Positions 35,554 to 45,829 of a DNA stretch of 64,000 bases are shown piece after piece. The position numbers and the translations under genes are program-made. Origin of the DNA: a gamma proteobacterium NOR5-3 (lineage in GTDB: Bacteria > Pseudomonadota > Gammaproteobacteria > Pseudomonadales > Halieaceae); assembly GCA_000158155.1 (NCBI GenBank), contig DS999405.1, positions 978,258-1,042,257 on the forward strand. Reading direction: 5' to 3'. Under the pieces are notes generated by a model that had not been told where the DNA came from, made no database searches, and was given only the letters and a program-made list of their open reading frames with translations. How positions within the stretch are numbered: the first letter of the stretch is position 1; every line of letters begins with the position of its first letter.

Positions 35554-36381
35554 GTCTTCGTAGTTGGCCGCGCGTTTTTCCATTTGGGCGCTGAGACCTT
35601 CCTGAAGATCGTGCGCACTGAGCATTCCGGCGTTCCAGGTGGCGATATAATTCAGACCTTCCTGCACACTGTGATCCCGGCTGTACAGCAGCATCTCTTT
35701 GCTGCCACGGACTGCCAGCGGCGCCTTACTGGCAATCATGGCGGCTGTCTCGCGAACACCCTCTAACAATGCGTCCTTGTCAGCGAACACCCGGTTTATC
35801 AAACCCACCTGCTGCGCCTCTTCGGCACCCATATTGCGACCGGTATACGCCAGTTCGCAGGCTACGCCGTAGGGTATGATTTTTGGCAAACGCTGCAACG
35901 TACCCACATCGGCGGTCATGCCGATATCGACTTCTCGAATGGAGAACCAGGCATCTGCCGTGGCATAACGCATATCTGCACAGGTGACCATGTCCATGGC
36001 GCCACCAATGCACGTGTTGTGGATGGCTGCCAATACGGGCTTGCGGCATTTCTCGATAGCCGACAGATTGTCCTGCATCACCAGCACATTACGCCGGAAG
36101 GTCTCCGCCCGACGCGCCGGGTCCGCATTCTGGCCCTGCACACCAGCGAGCATATCCAGATCAATGCCCGCACAAAAATGCTTACCGTGCGCCGCCAGGA
36201 TCACTGCGCGTACCGACGGCTCGCTGTCCAACCAGTCAAAACATTCCTGCAGTTCGCGCCACATCGCGACGCTCATGGAGTTCGCTTTATCACCACGATT
36301 GAGAAACACCTCGGCCACATGCCCGTGAACGCTCAAATCCAGCGTTTCAAATGTGGGGTGGGTTATCTGTTCCTGCTGCAT
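35551..36381 (-). CDS. Enoyl-CoA hydratase/isomerase (crotonase) family protein
   Basis: A 276-residue crotonase-fold enzyme. Oxyanion-hole segments are AHGKHFCAGIDLDML and NTCIGGAMDMVTCADMRYA; the region SIREVDIGMTADVGTLQRLP, with acidic residues where ECH1-type dienoyl-CoA isomerases have theirs, suggests isomerisation of dienoyl-CoA rather than simple hydration. ATG at 36381 has GGAGAG upstream. It fits with the acyl-CoA genes elsewhere in the window but has no operon partner here. Confidence 0.87.
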   Translation of the reverse strand: MQQEQITHPTFETLDLSVHGHVAEVFLNRGDKANSMSVAMWRELQECFDWLDSEPSVRAVILAAHGKHFCAGIDLDMLAGVQGQNADPARRAETFRRNVLVMQDNLSAIEKCRKPVLAAIHNTCIGGAMDMVTCADMRYATADAWFSIREVDIGMTADVGTLQRLPKIIPYGVACELAYTGRNMGAEEAQQVGLINRVFADKDALLEGVRETAAMIASKAPLAVRGSKEMLLYSRDHSVQEGLNYIATWNAGMLSAHDLQEGLSAQMEKRAANYED

Positions 36382-36462
36382 GTCACTCTCCTTTCCCTAC
36401 CGTTCTAGGTTCTTCTTACATAGTGTGCTGTTTTGCCATGATAAGCCGCGAACAATTTGGAC

Positions 36463-37029
36463 TTACCACACACGGTGAAAATCATCGGTTTCCAGGTCAG
36501 GAATAGGCTTCGCAGGACAATCCCGGCGCCCGACATACACAAAACCGACAAACTCTTCGTTCTCAGCCCCGCCCAGATCACGAACGAGCTGCTGATCCTC
36601 GGCAAAGGCTCCGGTGCGCCAAATCGCTGCATAGTCCATGGCTTCGGCCGCCAGGGTCAGACTGAAAGCTGCGCAGCCAGCAGAGAGGCGCTGCTCCCAA
36701 AACGGGACTTTTGGATGCTCCGTCAAAGAAACCAGCACCGCTATGACTAAAGGCGCGCGAAGCGGTGCGTTCAAGGCGCGGTCTTGCGCGGCCTGATCGG
36801 CCAGGGGATCACGCCGGAGTAAAGACGCTCGCAGAAGCTCTCCAAATGCCATCCGCCGATCACCCTGAATGCTGATAAAGCGCCAGGGGCGCAAACGCGC
36901 GTGATCGGGACTGCGCAGTGCGCACTGAAGCATTTGCTCAAGTTCATCTGCACCGGGGCCTGGCCCGGCAAGCCGCGCGGCAGAATTCCGCTCCTGCAAA
37001 AACCTTAGGCTGCTGGGGACACCTGACAT
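36463..37029 (-). CDS. Nitroreductase-family FMN oxidoreductase (YdjA-like)
   Basis: A 188-residue minimal nitroreductase. The N-terminal RNSAARLAGPGPGADELEQML and RSPDHARLRPWRFISI supply FMN phosphate and ring contacts, and GAAFSL-like ACAAFSLTLAAEAMDYAAIWRTG the central helix. The size fits the small YdjA type. Physiological substrate unknown. It follows the FkbM-type gene by 82 nt on the same strand. Confidence 0.85.
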   Translation of the reverse strand: MSGVPSSLRFLQERNSAARLAGPGPGADELEQMLQCALRSPDHARLRPWRFISIQGDRRMAFGELLRASLLRRDPLADQAAQDRALNAPLRAPLVIAVLVSLTEHPKVPFWEQRLSAGCAAFSLTLAAEAMDYAAIWRTGAFAEDQQLVRDLGGAENEEFVGFVYVGRRDCPAKPIPDLETDDFHRVW

Positions 37030-37111
37030 GCTGTGCTCTTCACTAAATCGGGATCGGCATCATACCAGCGTGGTCCGCCGGACGCAGGCCCCGGCAACGC
37101 TGAGAGCCTGG

Positions 37112-37945
37112 CTATGATTCGCGTAGTTCAGCCGGAGCGGAACCTGCATAGATATTCATAAACCCCCGGTCGCCTGCCGAGGCATCGACGTTGTCCGACC
37201 ACTGACATAAAGCCTGGGCATCGCTGGGCACCAGACGGTGTTCGATATGATCCACAATCCATAAGGGCAGGCCCAGATCAGCAATGAGGGTAATGAGTGC
37301 CCGGCCGCTGCTTCGAGCCAAACGCAGTGAGTATGGGGTCAGCTCCAGCAATATTCGCAGGCGCGGCGCGCTCGCCTTCAATAGAGGCAAAAGGCCTTCC
37401 ATCACCGCGTATTCACTGCCCTGAGTGTCGACCTTTAACAGGTCAATGCGATCGGTATAAAGTGCCAACGCGTCCGCACCGCGACGCACCGCAATAGCCT
37501 CCTCACGCCGGTCGCCATCACCGGCATAGATCTGATGATCACCCCGGTTGTCTTCACTACGATGCAAGCTCGCCTGCACATCCCGATCACCCAGCGCGAC
37601 GGGCAGGGTTTTCACCGCGTCCTGACAGTGATTCAAAGCGAGGTTTTTGTGCAGTAGCGCGACATTATCGGCCGCAGGCTCAAAAGCAAATATTTGCGCT
37701 GCGGGCCGCAAATGCAGCGCGCTAAGAATACTGAAGTATCCCAGGTTTGCTCCCACGTCGACGACCACATCTGCAGATTTTTGCGAAGCCACCCAAAGCT
37801 GCGTCTCAAAGGGCTCCCAGAGCCTCTCACTGTGCAGCTTACGCGATACAAGATCAGTATCCGGGCAGTGAGTTTGCAGCGTCAGCTCATGCCGTAAACC
37901 TGCTATCGGGTTCAGTACAACCTGCCACTCACGCTCTTTATCCAC
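37112..37945 (-). CDS. FkbM-family SAM-dependent methyltransferase
   Basis: A 277-residue methyltransferase. SAM-binding motif I is VVDVGANLGYFSIL, with IFAFEPAADNVALLHKNL and DLLKVDTQGSEYAVMEG as the FkbM signatures; RGFMNIYAG closes the domain. The family methylates hydroxyls on sugars, polyketides or lipids. It lies 39 nt downstream of a large ketosynthase on the same strand, so it may modify the product of that enzyme. The start is GTG at 37945 with no strong ribosome-binding site. Confidence 0.83.
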   Translation of the reverse strand: MDKEREWQVVLNPIAGLRHELTLQTHCPDTDLVSRKLHSERLWEPFETQLWVASQKSADVVVDVGANLGYFSILSALHLRPAAQIFAFEPAADNVALLHKNLALNHCQDAVKTLPVALGDRDVQASLHRSEDNRGDHQIYAGDGDRREEAIAVRRGADALALYTDRIDLLKVDTQGSEYAVMEGLLPLLKASAPRLRILLELTPYSLRLARSSGRALITLIADLGLPLWIVDHIEHRLVPSDAQALCQWSDNVDASAGDRGFMNIYAGSAPAELRES

Positions 37946-37984
37946 AAACGCTGAACACCCGTATTATGGCCATTGGGTTGGCTT

Positions 37985-39826
37985 TTAATCTTCGAAGGGA
38001 TTGGACTGTGCTAGCGACACAGGTCGACCACCAATAGAAATGCTATCGGCGGTAAAGCTTACTGCATCGTCACCCAGGACATTGTTATCAAACAGATAAC
38101 GCGGAAACTCCTGACCCGACAGAACCCGCTCCTCCCGAGCCTGTTGTGCTTCTTTTACCGCCTCTTGAGCGTGCTCCCACTGAGTCATACAGCCGCCTCC
38201 GTGACGGGCCCGAAGCATGTCCATGGTTTGCAAAGGACTAAGAAGCGTTGCCGTTGCGTTGTTGCCCCCAAAGCCTTTGGCATTGATCAGCGCATAACGC
38301 TGCGAAGCCAGGTCAAGCTCCCGATGATGCAAGGCAAAATCCAGATGCTCCGCTTTTACGTCATCTGCAAGGCGCGCCGTAGTAGAGATTCCAGGTAGCC
38401 AGCCCTCGGCCCAGGCCCCAAGCGTTGTAGCAATCTGATCTCCCGAGGCCGCTGCCAGGGAATGCCCCACATAACTTTTGATCGCCGCCACAGGCCAGTG
38501 CTCAATGCCAAAGGCGCCCGCAACCCGACTAAGAATCACGGATTCGGTAACGCGATTCTGCGGCGTACCGGTGCCATGTGCCTGCACCAGGCCACCCTCT
38601 TGCAAGCCACGCTCACCCACAATGGCACGGGCACAGGCCGCGGCCCGGGCCATAGTCAGATAATTGCCCACGCCAGGGCCAGAGATCGACTTTTTATAGC
38701 CATCTGCATTGACGAACACATCGGCCGCAGCACCCAGAATGTTGGCCCCGGTCTGCAGCGCGAGGGCATCGTCAAAAAGCACGATGAACTGGGCCGATTC
38801 CCCAATGGTGAATCCACAATTGTCACCAAAGGGACGGCAAGCGCTGCGATGGTCGGGTTCTACATCGTCACTGAGTCCATCCAACTGCCTCAACCCTTTG
38901 TCCGTGGCTAACGCACCCATGGCCGCATAGCCTTCCATCACCTCGGGTGTGACCGGCGCCTCTGCTGCACCCACAAAAGCGATACGCGCCCGGCCAGAAC
39001 GAATATCGTGGATCGCGTGGCGCAGGTTGTAGAGGAACGACGCGCAGGCACCGAGGGTCGCTCCGGTGGAGCCGGCAGCACCGAGCACATAAGCGTTAAC
39101 AAAATCAGCGGGCATTTCTGCAAGACCCAAAGGGCAGAACTTGGACGTCACGCGACTACCGCGATAGCGCGCTTTGAGCATGCCGCCGGTGCCGTTGTCG
39201 TCCAGCTGCCCCATGGCGCTGCCGGCATACACGCTTATCTGATCAGGCCCTAGCCTCGCGCTAAGCGCTTCCCAGTCCATGCCCAGGTTCCCCAACGCAT
39301 CGCTTGCTGCATACACGGACATCGCCAATCCCCGGGGATGATTGCGCGACTGGTATAGCGCTGCGGGATCAAAGCCATCGGGCAGTTGGCTGGCGGCTTT
39401 TACCTCGAACTCGCGGTGTGTGGGTAAAAGAAACTGCTGCTCGCCAATAATCTGCACGCGAACATGTTCGTCATCCTCACCGCTCAGAAGCTTCCAGTCA
39501 TCCGGCACGGGCTGCGGTAGGTAGCGTTTATGAAGCTCAAAACTCACCGGCGCGCCGTTGCTGCGGGTGGGTAGCCGTTGATTCCAGGCTACTCGGGAGG
39601 GATCAAAATGTGCGGGACCGATACGACGGATGAGCGTGCGCTGCAACAGTGACGCTTCATTGTCATTAACCCCACCGGTGAGCTGACGCAAGGCAGCGAG
39701 CATTGCGTCTCGACGCGACGCGCTCAACACGTTCTCGACCATGCGTGCATAGCCATGGTGCATGGAACTGCGACCGGCGCTGTTAACACCACCAAGACTG
39801 ACAATAACGGGTAATGCTTGTCCCAC
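37985..39826 (-). CDS. Large beta-ketoacyl synthase
   Basis: A 613-residue condensing enzyme of the KAS I/II type with an N-terminal extension. The catalytic triad is Cys261 (LGACASFLY), His417 (QAHGTGTPQNRV) and His455 (SYVGHSLAAASG), with the active-site Lys450. GTG at 39826 is chosen because AGGA stands 6 nt upstream. At about 190 residues longer than FabB/FabF it resembles the stand-alone ketosynthases seen in marine proteobacteria rather than housekeeping FabF. No acyl carrier protein gene is visible nearby. Pathway unknown. Confidence 0.85.
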   Translation of the reverse strand: MGQALPVIVSLGGVNSAGRSSMHHGYARMVENVLSASRRDAMLAALRQLTGGVNDNEASLLQRTLIRRIGPAHFDPSRVAWNQRLPTRSNGAPVSFELHKRYLPQPVPDDWKLLSGEDDEHVRVQIIGEQQFLLPTHREFEVKAASQLPDGFDPAALYQSRNHPRGLAMSVYAASDALGNLGMDWEALSARLGPDQISVYAGSAMGQLDDNGTGGMLKARYRGSRVTSKFCPLGLAEMPADFVNAYVLGAAGSTGATLGACASFLYNLRHAIHDIRSGRARIAFVGAAEAPVTPEVMEGYAAMGALATDKGLRQLDGLSDDVEPDHRSACRPFGDNCGFTIGESAQFIVLFDDALALQTGANILGAAADVFVNADGYKKSISGPGVGNYLTMARAAACARAIVGERGLQEGGLVQAHGTGTPQNRVTESVILSRVAGAFGIEHWPVAAIKSYVGHSLAAASGDQIATTLGAWAEGWLPGISTTARLADDVKAEHLDFALHHRELDLASQRYALINAKGFGGNNATATLLSPLQTMDMLRARHGGGCMTQWEHAQEAVKEAQQAREERVLSGQEFPRYLFDNNVLGDDAVSFTADSISIGGRPVSLAQSNPFED

Positions 39827-39934
39827 AATCGTTCCTGCAATAACCAAGTGCGAAACGCAGTGTAGGCGTCTCCCGCGCTTATCTATATCCTATTAGCGTC
39901 ATTTTGTTTATCAAAACGCCATTTTGGACCTACT

Positions 39935-40939
39935 ATGCCCACTGCCGCGCTTGTGCTGTACCCCGAGGCCCTGGCCACCAGTGTTACGCTCCCCGTGGAA
40001 ATCCTCCATGCAGCGGCACAGATGTCGCAGTCTCGCCGAGGCCTGGGAATAAAGGCGGACATCCAGTTGGTGGGGCTGTCAGGCAAATCCACCGTCACCC
40101 TGGATTCGGGATTGCGTCTGGCATTGCATGGCGATATCAGCACCGTGGAAAATTGCGACCTGCTCATACTGCCGGCCATCTGGCGACACCCCCGCCGGGT
40201 TTTAAAACACGCCACACGCTGGCTACCCAGAATTGCGGAGCTTCACGCCCAGGGGACCACTATTTGCAGCGTTGGAACCGCCAGTACCCTGCTGGCAGAA
40301 ACGGGACTCCTTGATCATCGCCCCGCCACCACCCACTGGCATGACTTCGATCGCTTTGAACGCAGGTACCCGGCGGTCAACCTCAAGCGTCGACACCTGA
40401 TCACCCAGAGCGAACGTTTGTACTGCGTAGGCAGCGTGAACTCCATCGGGGACTTTATGGTGCATTTTGTAGAGCAATGGTATGGCGAACGTATTGCGCG
40501 GGCTGTTGAGGCACAGTTTTCACCCGAGGCACGACAGTCCTTTGAAACGGCTGCATTCTTACAAGCGTCCAGCGGGGCTCATCACGACGCACTGATCCGG
40601 GAATCCCAGGATCTTATGCAGTTACGCCCCGAAGAAGCTCACAGTGTGGGGAGTCTTGCCGCACTCAGTGGCTTGTCCGCCCGCAGTTTTGGACGCCGGT
40701 TTCACAAAGCTACCGGTGAAACCCCCATGCGCTATCTCCTGAACCTGCGCATCCGCGAAGCTCGAGCCCTGCTGCAACACTCCGACCTTGCGCTTGCGGA
40801 TATTGCCTGGCGCTGCGGATTTAGCTCTCCCAGCCGCTTTTCTCAGGCCTTTAAACGTGCCACGGACTTAAGCCCGCGAGCGTTCCGGGAAGCCGTGCGC
40901 GGCAAACGATTCGGCGCTGCAGTCAACTCAGCATCCTAA
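39935..40939 (+). CDS. AraC-family regulator with DJ-1/PfpI-like N-domain (GlxA type)
   Basis: A 334-residue regulator. Residues 1-190 form a class I glutamine-amidotransferase/DJ-1-like domain (LVLYPEALATSVTLPVEIL, CDLLILPAIWRHPRRVL, TICSVGTASTLLAETGLLD) and residues about 225-325 two HTH motifs of AraC type (VGSLAALSGLSARSFGRRFHK; LADIAWRCGFSSPSRFSQAFKRATDLSP). It is divergent from the ketosynthase gene, and the 108-nt gap may hold the shared control region. Possible targets are the ketosynthase/FkbM unit or the thiolase gene downstream. Confidence 0.87.
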   Translation: MPTAALVLYPEALATSVTLPVEILHAAAQMSQSRRGLGIKADIQLVGLSGKSTVTLDSGLRLALHGDISTVENCDLLILPAIWRHPRRVLKHATRWLPRIAELHAQGTTICSVGTASTLLAETGLLDHRPATTHWHDFDRFERRYPAVNLKRRHLITQSERLYCVGSVNSIGDFMVHFVEQWYGERIARAVEAQFSPEARQSFETAAFLQASSGAHHDALIRESQDLMQLRPEEAHSVGSLAALSGLSARSFGRRFHKATGETPMRYLLNLRIREARALLQHSDLALADIAWRCGFSSPSRFSQAFKRATDLSPRAFREAVRGKRFGAAVNSAS

Positions 40940-41026
40940 ATCGCGCAGAGACCGAAACTTGAGCGACAAGAGACACTGTGGCTAAATCACGCACCCCTCG
41001 CCCACCGCCCTCCAAGGAGCCAAGTA

Positions 41027-42208
41027 ATGAGTGACCAAAGCGTGATTATTATCGATGGTGCCCGCACCCCCATGGGTGGTCTGCAAGGGGCGCTATCATC
41101 TGTGCCCGCACCCGAGTTGGCTGCAGTTGCGGCCAGATCCGCACTGGAGAAGAGTGGCGTGGAGCCCGCCGCGGTCGATGAGGTCTTTATGGGCTGTGTG
41201 CTCCCGGCGGGACTCAAGCAATGCCCCGCGCGGCAAACGTCCATCGCAGCCGGCATCCCGGTAAGCACCGGCGCCGTCACCGTCAACAAAGCCTGCGGCA
41301 GCGGCATGCAGGCGACTATTTTTGGCTACGACAGCATCATGGCCGGCACCAACAGCATTGTTCTGGCTGGTGGCATGGAAAGCATGAGTAATGCGCCGCA
41401 CCTGCTCATGGGCGCGCGCAGCGGATTCCGGTTGGGCTCTGCCACAGCGTACGACCATATGATGATGGATGGACTGGAAGACGCCTATGACGGCTGCTCC
41501 ATGGGAACCTTTGCCCAGGCTACCGCCGACCGCGAATCGGTCAGCCGCGAAGATATGGATGCATTTGCCATCGAATCCTTGCGCCGCGCCAAAGCCGCTA
41601 TCGACGATGATTCCTTAGCCGCAGAAATAGCGCCCGTTACCGTCACCAGCCGACGCGGTGATACGGTCGTGAGCGACGACGAGCAACCCCACAAAGCCAA
41701 CGTCGAGCGCATACCGCAAATGCGCGCCGCCTTTACCAAGGACGGGACTATCACGGCCGCGACCGCAAGCTCCATATCCGATGGCGGCAGCGCCCTGCTC
41801 CTCATGTCCGGCAGCGAAGCCGCGGCCCGGGGTATCACAGGCATGGCACGCATCGTTGCCCACAGTCGCCACAGCCAGGAGCCTGCGGAGTTCACCACAG
41901 CTCCCGGCGGCGCCATACAAAAAGTGCTCGACAAAACCGGTTGGGCGGTTAACGACGTAGATCTCTTCGAAATTAACGAAGCCTTTGCCATGGTCACCAT
42001 GCTGGCTATGCGCGAGCACGGCCTGGACCACGCCAAAGTCAACATACACGGCGGCGCCTGCGCTCAGGGACATCCCATTGGCTCTACCGGGTCACGCATT
42101 ATCGTCAGCTTGATGTACGCACTGCGCAAAACGGGCGGTAAGCGCGGCATAGCAGCGCTGTGTATTGGTGGCGGAGAAGCCACCGCCGTTGCTATCGAGA
42201 TGATCTAA
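41027..42208 (+). CDS. Acetyl-CoA acetyltransferase (thiolase)
   Basis: A 393-residue thiolase forming or cleaving acetoacetyl-CoA or longer 3-ketoacyl-CoA. Catalytic Cys90 is in [10 protein letters not shown], the acid/base His in [16 protein letters not shown], and the C-terminal Cys in [10 protein letters not shown]. Length is that of biosynthetic/degradative AtoB/PhaA. ATG at 41027 is preceded by AAGGAG. It stands between the regulator and ribBA, both on the same strand; no 3-hydroxyacyl-CoA dehydrogenase partner is adjacent, so the pathway is open. Confidence 0.92.
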   Translation: MSDQSVIIIDGARTPMGGLQGALSSVPAPELAAVAARSALEKSGVEPAAVDEVFMGCVLPAGLKQCPARQTSIAAGIPVSTGAVTVNKACGSGMQATIFGYDSIMAGTNSIVLAGGMESMSNAPHLLMGARSGFRLGSATAYDHMMMDGLEDAYDGCSMGTFAQATADRESVSREDMDAFAIESLRRAKAAIDDDSLAAEIAPVTVTSRRGDTVVSDDEQPHKANVERIPQMRAAFTKDGTITAATASSISDGGSALLLMSGSEAAARGITGMARIVAHSRHSQEPAEFTTAPGGAIQKVLDKTGWAVNDVDLFEINEAFAMVTMLAMREHGLDHAKVNIHGGACAQGHPIGSTGSRIIVSLMYALRKTGGKRGIAALCIGGGEATAVAIEMI

Positions 42209-42244
42209 ACACACTCCGTCACAGTATAGGCAGGATAAACAGTT

Positions 42245-43357
42245 ATGGCTCTTAGTAGCGTTCCCGATCTCATCGAGGCCATCCGCCAGGGGCGGATGGT
42301 TATCCTCATGGACGATGAGGACCGAGAGAACGAAGGCGATCTGATCATCGCCGCCGAGGCAGTCACACCCGAGATCATTAACTTCTTTGCGACAGAAGCC
42401 TGCGGACTGATCTGCATGCCGCTCACAGAGAAACGTGCCCGGCAGCTACAACTTCCTCTTATGGTGCGTGACAACCGTTCTCAGCATGAGACCAATTTCA
42501 CCGTATCCATTGATGCTGCAGAGAGTCGCGGCCCGGGCATCAGTGCAATTCAACGCGCCCACACCGTCCGTGTGGCTGCGGGAGCCAACGCCAGCCCTAC
42601 GGACATTCGCCAACCGGGCCACATCTTCCCCCTGGTCGCCAAAGCAGGCGGCGTGCTTCGCCGCGCCGGGCATACCGAAGCCGGCGTTGATCTGGCACGC
42701 ATGGCCGGATTTGAGCCCGCTGCTTTGATCGTTGAAATTATGAACGAAGACGGCACCATGGCGCGCCGCCCAGAGCTGGAAGTCTTTGCTCAAAAGCATC
42801 AGCTGCCCATGGGTACCATCGCCGACCTTATTGCCTACCGCTCGTTGCATGAGCAATCCATCGAGCTGGTCTCGCAAAAGTCTGTGCAAACCGATCACGG
42901 CGCCTTTGAGCTCCACACCTTTAAAGACCTGGTAGACGACACACTTCACTTCGCGCTGACAAAAGGAAAGCTGGCCCCGGATCAGGACACGCTCGTTAGA
43001 GTGCAACCGCTGGATATGCTCCGGGATGTCTTCAACACGCAAATTGCGGACCGCGAGGGCTGGTCACTGAATAAAGCCATGGCCCGTATTGATAACGAGG
43101 GTCTGGGCGCACTTATCCTCATCGGACAGCACCGATCTATTGAAAGTCAGATCGCAGACATCGAGGCCTTCCCCGGCACGGCAATCAATAATTCAGGGGA
43201 CGGCTCAGTGGGACTGCAAAACTACCGCATCATCGGCACCGGAGCTCAGATACTGCAACGTCTGAATGTCGGGCGGATGCGTCTGATGTCAGCGCCCATG
43301 CGATTCAACGCTCTATCGGGCTTTAATCTGGAAGTCGTCGACTTCGTGGACCCTTAA
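42245..43357 (+). CDS. ribBA: 3,4-dihydroxy-2-butanone-4-phosphate synthase with degenerate RibA domain
   Basis: A 370-residue fusion for riboflavin synthesis. Residues 1-200 are an intact RibB domain: [16 protein letters not shown] (metal-binding acids), GHIFPLVAK and [17 protein letters not shown]. Residues 205-370 align with GTP cyclohydrolase II but lack the zinc Cys triad and the EGRGIGL motif, so this part is probably inactive, as in the RibBX type; a separate RibA would be needed. There is no room for an FMN riboswitch (36 nt to the thiolase stop). A hairpin follows at 43369. Confidence 0.9.
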   Translation: MALSSVPDLIEAIRQGRMVILMDDEDRENEGDLIIAAEAVTPEIINFFATEACGLICMPLTEKRARQLQLPLMVRDNRSQHETNFTVSIDAAESRGPGISAIQRAHTVRVAAGANASPTDIRQPGHIFPLVAKAGGVLRRAGHTEAGVDLARMAGFEPAALIVEIMNEDGTMARRPELEVFAQKHQLPMGTIADLIAYRSLHEQSIELVSQKSVQTDHGAFELHTFKDLVDDTLHFALTKGKLAPDQDTLVRVQPLDMLRDVFNTQIADREGWSLNKAMARIDNEGLGALILIGQHRSIESQIADIEAFPGTAINNSGDGSVGLQNYRIIGTGAQILQRLNVGRMRLMSAPMRFNALSGFNLEVVDFVDP

Positions 43358-43368
43358 ACACGGAGTGT

Positions 43369-43392
43369 GCGGGGGCAGCTGTGTGCCCCCGC
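43369..43392. terminator. Strong hairpin between convergent genes
   Basis: A perfect 9-bp stem, GCGGGGGCA with TGCCCCCGC, around a 6-nt loop, 12 nt after the ribBA stop and 8 nt before the convergent M20 peptidase stop. Only a short pyrimidine tract (CTCTT) follows on the plus side, so it may act on both strands without a classic U tract. Confidence 0.7.
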
Positions 43393-43399
43393 CTCTTAC

Positions 43400-44713
43400 T
43401 CAGAGCGGCTTTAACAGCGGCTCTGACACACCTGAAACTCCCGTCATAGCAAGCATGACGAGTAATGCGGACTGCGGGCCCTTATAGGAATTCAAAGGCG
43501 CATACCACTCATCGGGTGAGTGTGCTCCGCCGCCGTCACCGCCTGCTGCCAACGTCACTGCGGGAATCCCCAGAGACATGGGAACATTTGAGTCCGTGCT
43601 GCCGATACCCAGGCCCTCAAGCTCAACCTCTACCGCATCAAACGCCAGCGCCGCGGCCTGCACTAAAGGACTCGTTACGGGGGTGCTCCCCACGGGGCGA
43701 TCGCCAATCAACTTAAACTCCACCCGGATTTCTCCGTTGTTCCAGCGAGCGTTTTCCTCTGCAACGCCCGACTGGGCAGCGGCTTTGGTTTTTTCCTCGA
43801 GCTTGGCCAACTCATCTTTATCGTTTGAGCGCATATCCAAAGCCAGAACGGCATGAGCAGCAATAGAATTGACCGACGTACCCCCCGCCACCGTACCTAC
43901 GGTGAAGGTGGTTTTAGGAGATGCCGGCGTCTCGATATCACCAATTTTTGCGATAGCTCTACCCATGGCGTGTGTCGCACTTGCCAGTCCAAAGGCGCCA
44001 AAAGAATGGCCCCCGGGTCCAATAAAGTGGAACTCAAAACGACGACTGCCGGTGCCACCGTTGGTAATGCGGCGCATCTTCACGCCGTCAATTGATACGA
44101 AACCATCTATCCCGGGGTGATCTCGAAAAATGCCCTTGATACCGCGCAAATCACCGCGGCCCTCTTCACCGACATTACCCGCAAAAATGATGTCGCCGAC
44201 GGTTTCTATGCCGCTGGTCTCAAGCGCGTCAATCACCGACAGCAGTGCAGCGAGGCCCCGCGTATCATCACCAATCCCCGGTGCGTAGTAGCGCCCATCA
44301 CGTAAAGTAACCGTGGTGTCGATGCCCTCTGGAAAAACCGTATCAAGGTGCGCCGCAATCAGAAATGTGGGACCGCCGCCCGAACCTTTGCGTATCGCGA
44401 TGGCGTTACCAGTTTCATCAATGTAAGCATCGCTGAGGCCCCGGCTCTTCATCTGCTCCACAAAATAAGCCGCACGACGCTCTTCTTTAAAAGGTGGCGC
44501 GGGTATCTCCGTCAGACGAATGTGCTCCTCAAGATAAGCCGTCTCTTGTTCCTGTATTTGAGCTAGCGCCTGCTGCACCTTGGCATTCCCGCGCAGCAGG
44601 GAGAACTGGGCCTCTACCGCACTGTCAATCGCTACGACGTCCTGCTGCGCCGAGCTTCCAGCGGCGACGAGAAAAGTAATAATACTGAGGAAAACAAACC
44701 GGCAAAAACGCAT
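43400..44713 (-). CDS. Exported M20 metallopeptidase (peptidase T-like), copy 2
   Basis: A 437-residue paralogue of the protein at 11931-13253, with signal peptide residues 1-22 (ending SSAQ). It has the same ordered motifs: RLTEIPAPPFKEERRAAYF, AAHLDTVFPEG, IGDDTRGLA, GNVGEEGRGDLRG, FIGPGGHSFGAFG and a late HSPDEWY metal His. It stands alone. The two copies likely differ in peptide specificity. Confidence 0.87.
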   Translation of the reverse strand: MRFCRFVFLSIITFLVAAGSSAQQDVVAIDSAVEAQFSLLRGNAKVQQALAQIQEQETAYLEEHIRLTEIPAPPFKEERRAAYFVEQMKSRGLSDAYIDETGNAIAIRKGSGGGPTFLIAAHLDTVFPEGIDTTVTLRDGRYYAPGIGDDTRGLAALLSVIDALETSGIETVGDIIFAGNVGEEGRGDLRGIKGIFRDHPGIDGFVSIDGVKMRRITNGGTGSRRFEFHFIGPGGHSFGAFGLASATHAMGRAIAKIGDIETPASPKTTFTVGTVAGGTSVNSIAAHAVLALDMRSNDKDELAKLEEKTKAAAQSGVAEENARWNNGEIRVEFKLIGDRPVGSTPVTSPLVQAAALAFDAVEVELEGLGIGSTDSNVPMSLGIPAVTLAAGGDGGGAHSPDEWYAPLNSYKGPQSALLVMLAMTGVSGVSEPLLKPL

Positions 44714-44906
44714 ACTTTGATGCTCCTATAATTAAAAACACTCATTCGAGTCTGAGTGACCACATAATACCGACACCAAACAGGCGCCTCTCTTGCGGCG
44801 TACCGGCATCATACGATACGTTCGCGCGCAGTAAATATAAAAGACACAGAAGTCCCGGTCCCAGCGGGTCGTTTCATCCATCAAAGCACATAGGTCGCCA
44901 CTCTCC

Positions 44907-45815
44907 ATGAAAGCCAGATCATCCGCGTTTCAAGCCCTGCTTCTCTCTCTTGTGCTACTGCTGATCACTCCGGCAAGCATAGCCAGAGACGCCGCATTTC
45001 CAACCCTCAATAGATCCATCGTTAACGGAACAGACATCGCCTGGACACAGATGGGCGAGCCCGAGGGCACTCCCATGCTGATGATTATGGGACTTGGAGC
45101 ATCTCACAAAGTTTGGGGCGAAGAGTTTTGCACAGGACTTGTGGACAAAGGATTCAGACTGATCTTATTGGACAACCGGGATGTCGGTGGCTCTCAAAAA
45201 TACGACGACTGGGGTGAGCCGGTACTGTGGTGGAACATGCTAAAAGCAAAACTTGGTCTGGAAGTGTCCCACGCCTATACGCTGTCGGATATGGGCGACG
45301 ACGCTGTGGCACTCCTTGACCTGCTCCAGATAAAGCGCGCCCACGTGTTGGGGGCATCCATGGGTGGAATGATTGCGCAAACTATCGCCATCGAGCACCC
45401 CGAGCGGGTAATTAGTCTGATCTCCATCATGTCCAGCACCGGCGCAACCCATCTGCCCCAGGCAAGTAAAGAGTCCGTGGCCGCTATTCGCAATGTCGCC
45501 GAAACGTCTAAAGAAGATCTGGCAGAGATACACGCGAAAGGCTTCTATCCCGCAGCAATACCCAGACAGCTTATGGCCATTATGTATTCAGGCGATCGTA
45601 CTGCGGCCCTAAAAACACTCCAGGTGCCGACGCTGGTCATTCATGGCGAGGACGATCCCTTGTTGCCGCTTGCGCATGGGCAGCACACGGCAGAGGTGAT
45701 TCCCGCTGCACAGTTTGTGTCTTTTCCCGGTATGGCCCACAACATACCTGATGATGTGAGGCCGGGTATGCTTGATGCCATCGAGGCCTATGTTCGCCCT
45801 CTCGCGGCCGACTAG
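44907..45815 (+). CDS. Exported alpha/beta hydrolase
   Basis: A 302-residue alpha/beta hydrolase with a signal peptide (residues 1-27, ending IARD-A). Motifs: MLMIMGLGASHKVWG (oxyanion region), LDNRDVGGSQKY, the nucleophile elbow GASMGGMIAQ, IHGEDDPLLPL (acid) and a terminal His in GMAHNIPDDV. This pattern is frequent in bacterial lactonase/esterase-like hydrolases. Substrate unknown. Convergent with the nitroreductase gene, 14 nt apart. Confidence 0.85.
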   Translation: MKARSSAFQALLLSLVLLLITPASIARDAAFPTLNRSIVNGTDIAWTQMGEPEGTPMLMIMGLGASHKVWGEEFCTGLVDKGFRLILLDNRDVGGSQKYDDWGEPVLWWNMLKAKLGLEVSHAYTLSDMGDDAVALLDLLQIKRAHVLGASMGGMIAQTIAIEHPERVISLISIMSSTGATHLPQASKESVAAIRNVAETSKEDLAEIHAKGFYPAAIPRQLMAIMYSGDRTAALKTLQVPTLVIHGEDDPLLPLAHGQHTAEVIPAAQFVSFPGMAHNIPDDVRPGMLDAIEAYVRPLAAD

Positions 45816-45829
45816 CGCCCGACCACTTT

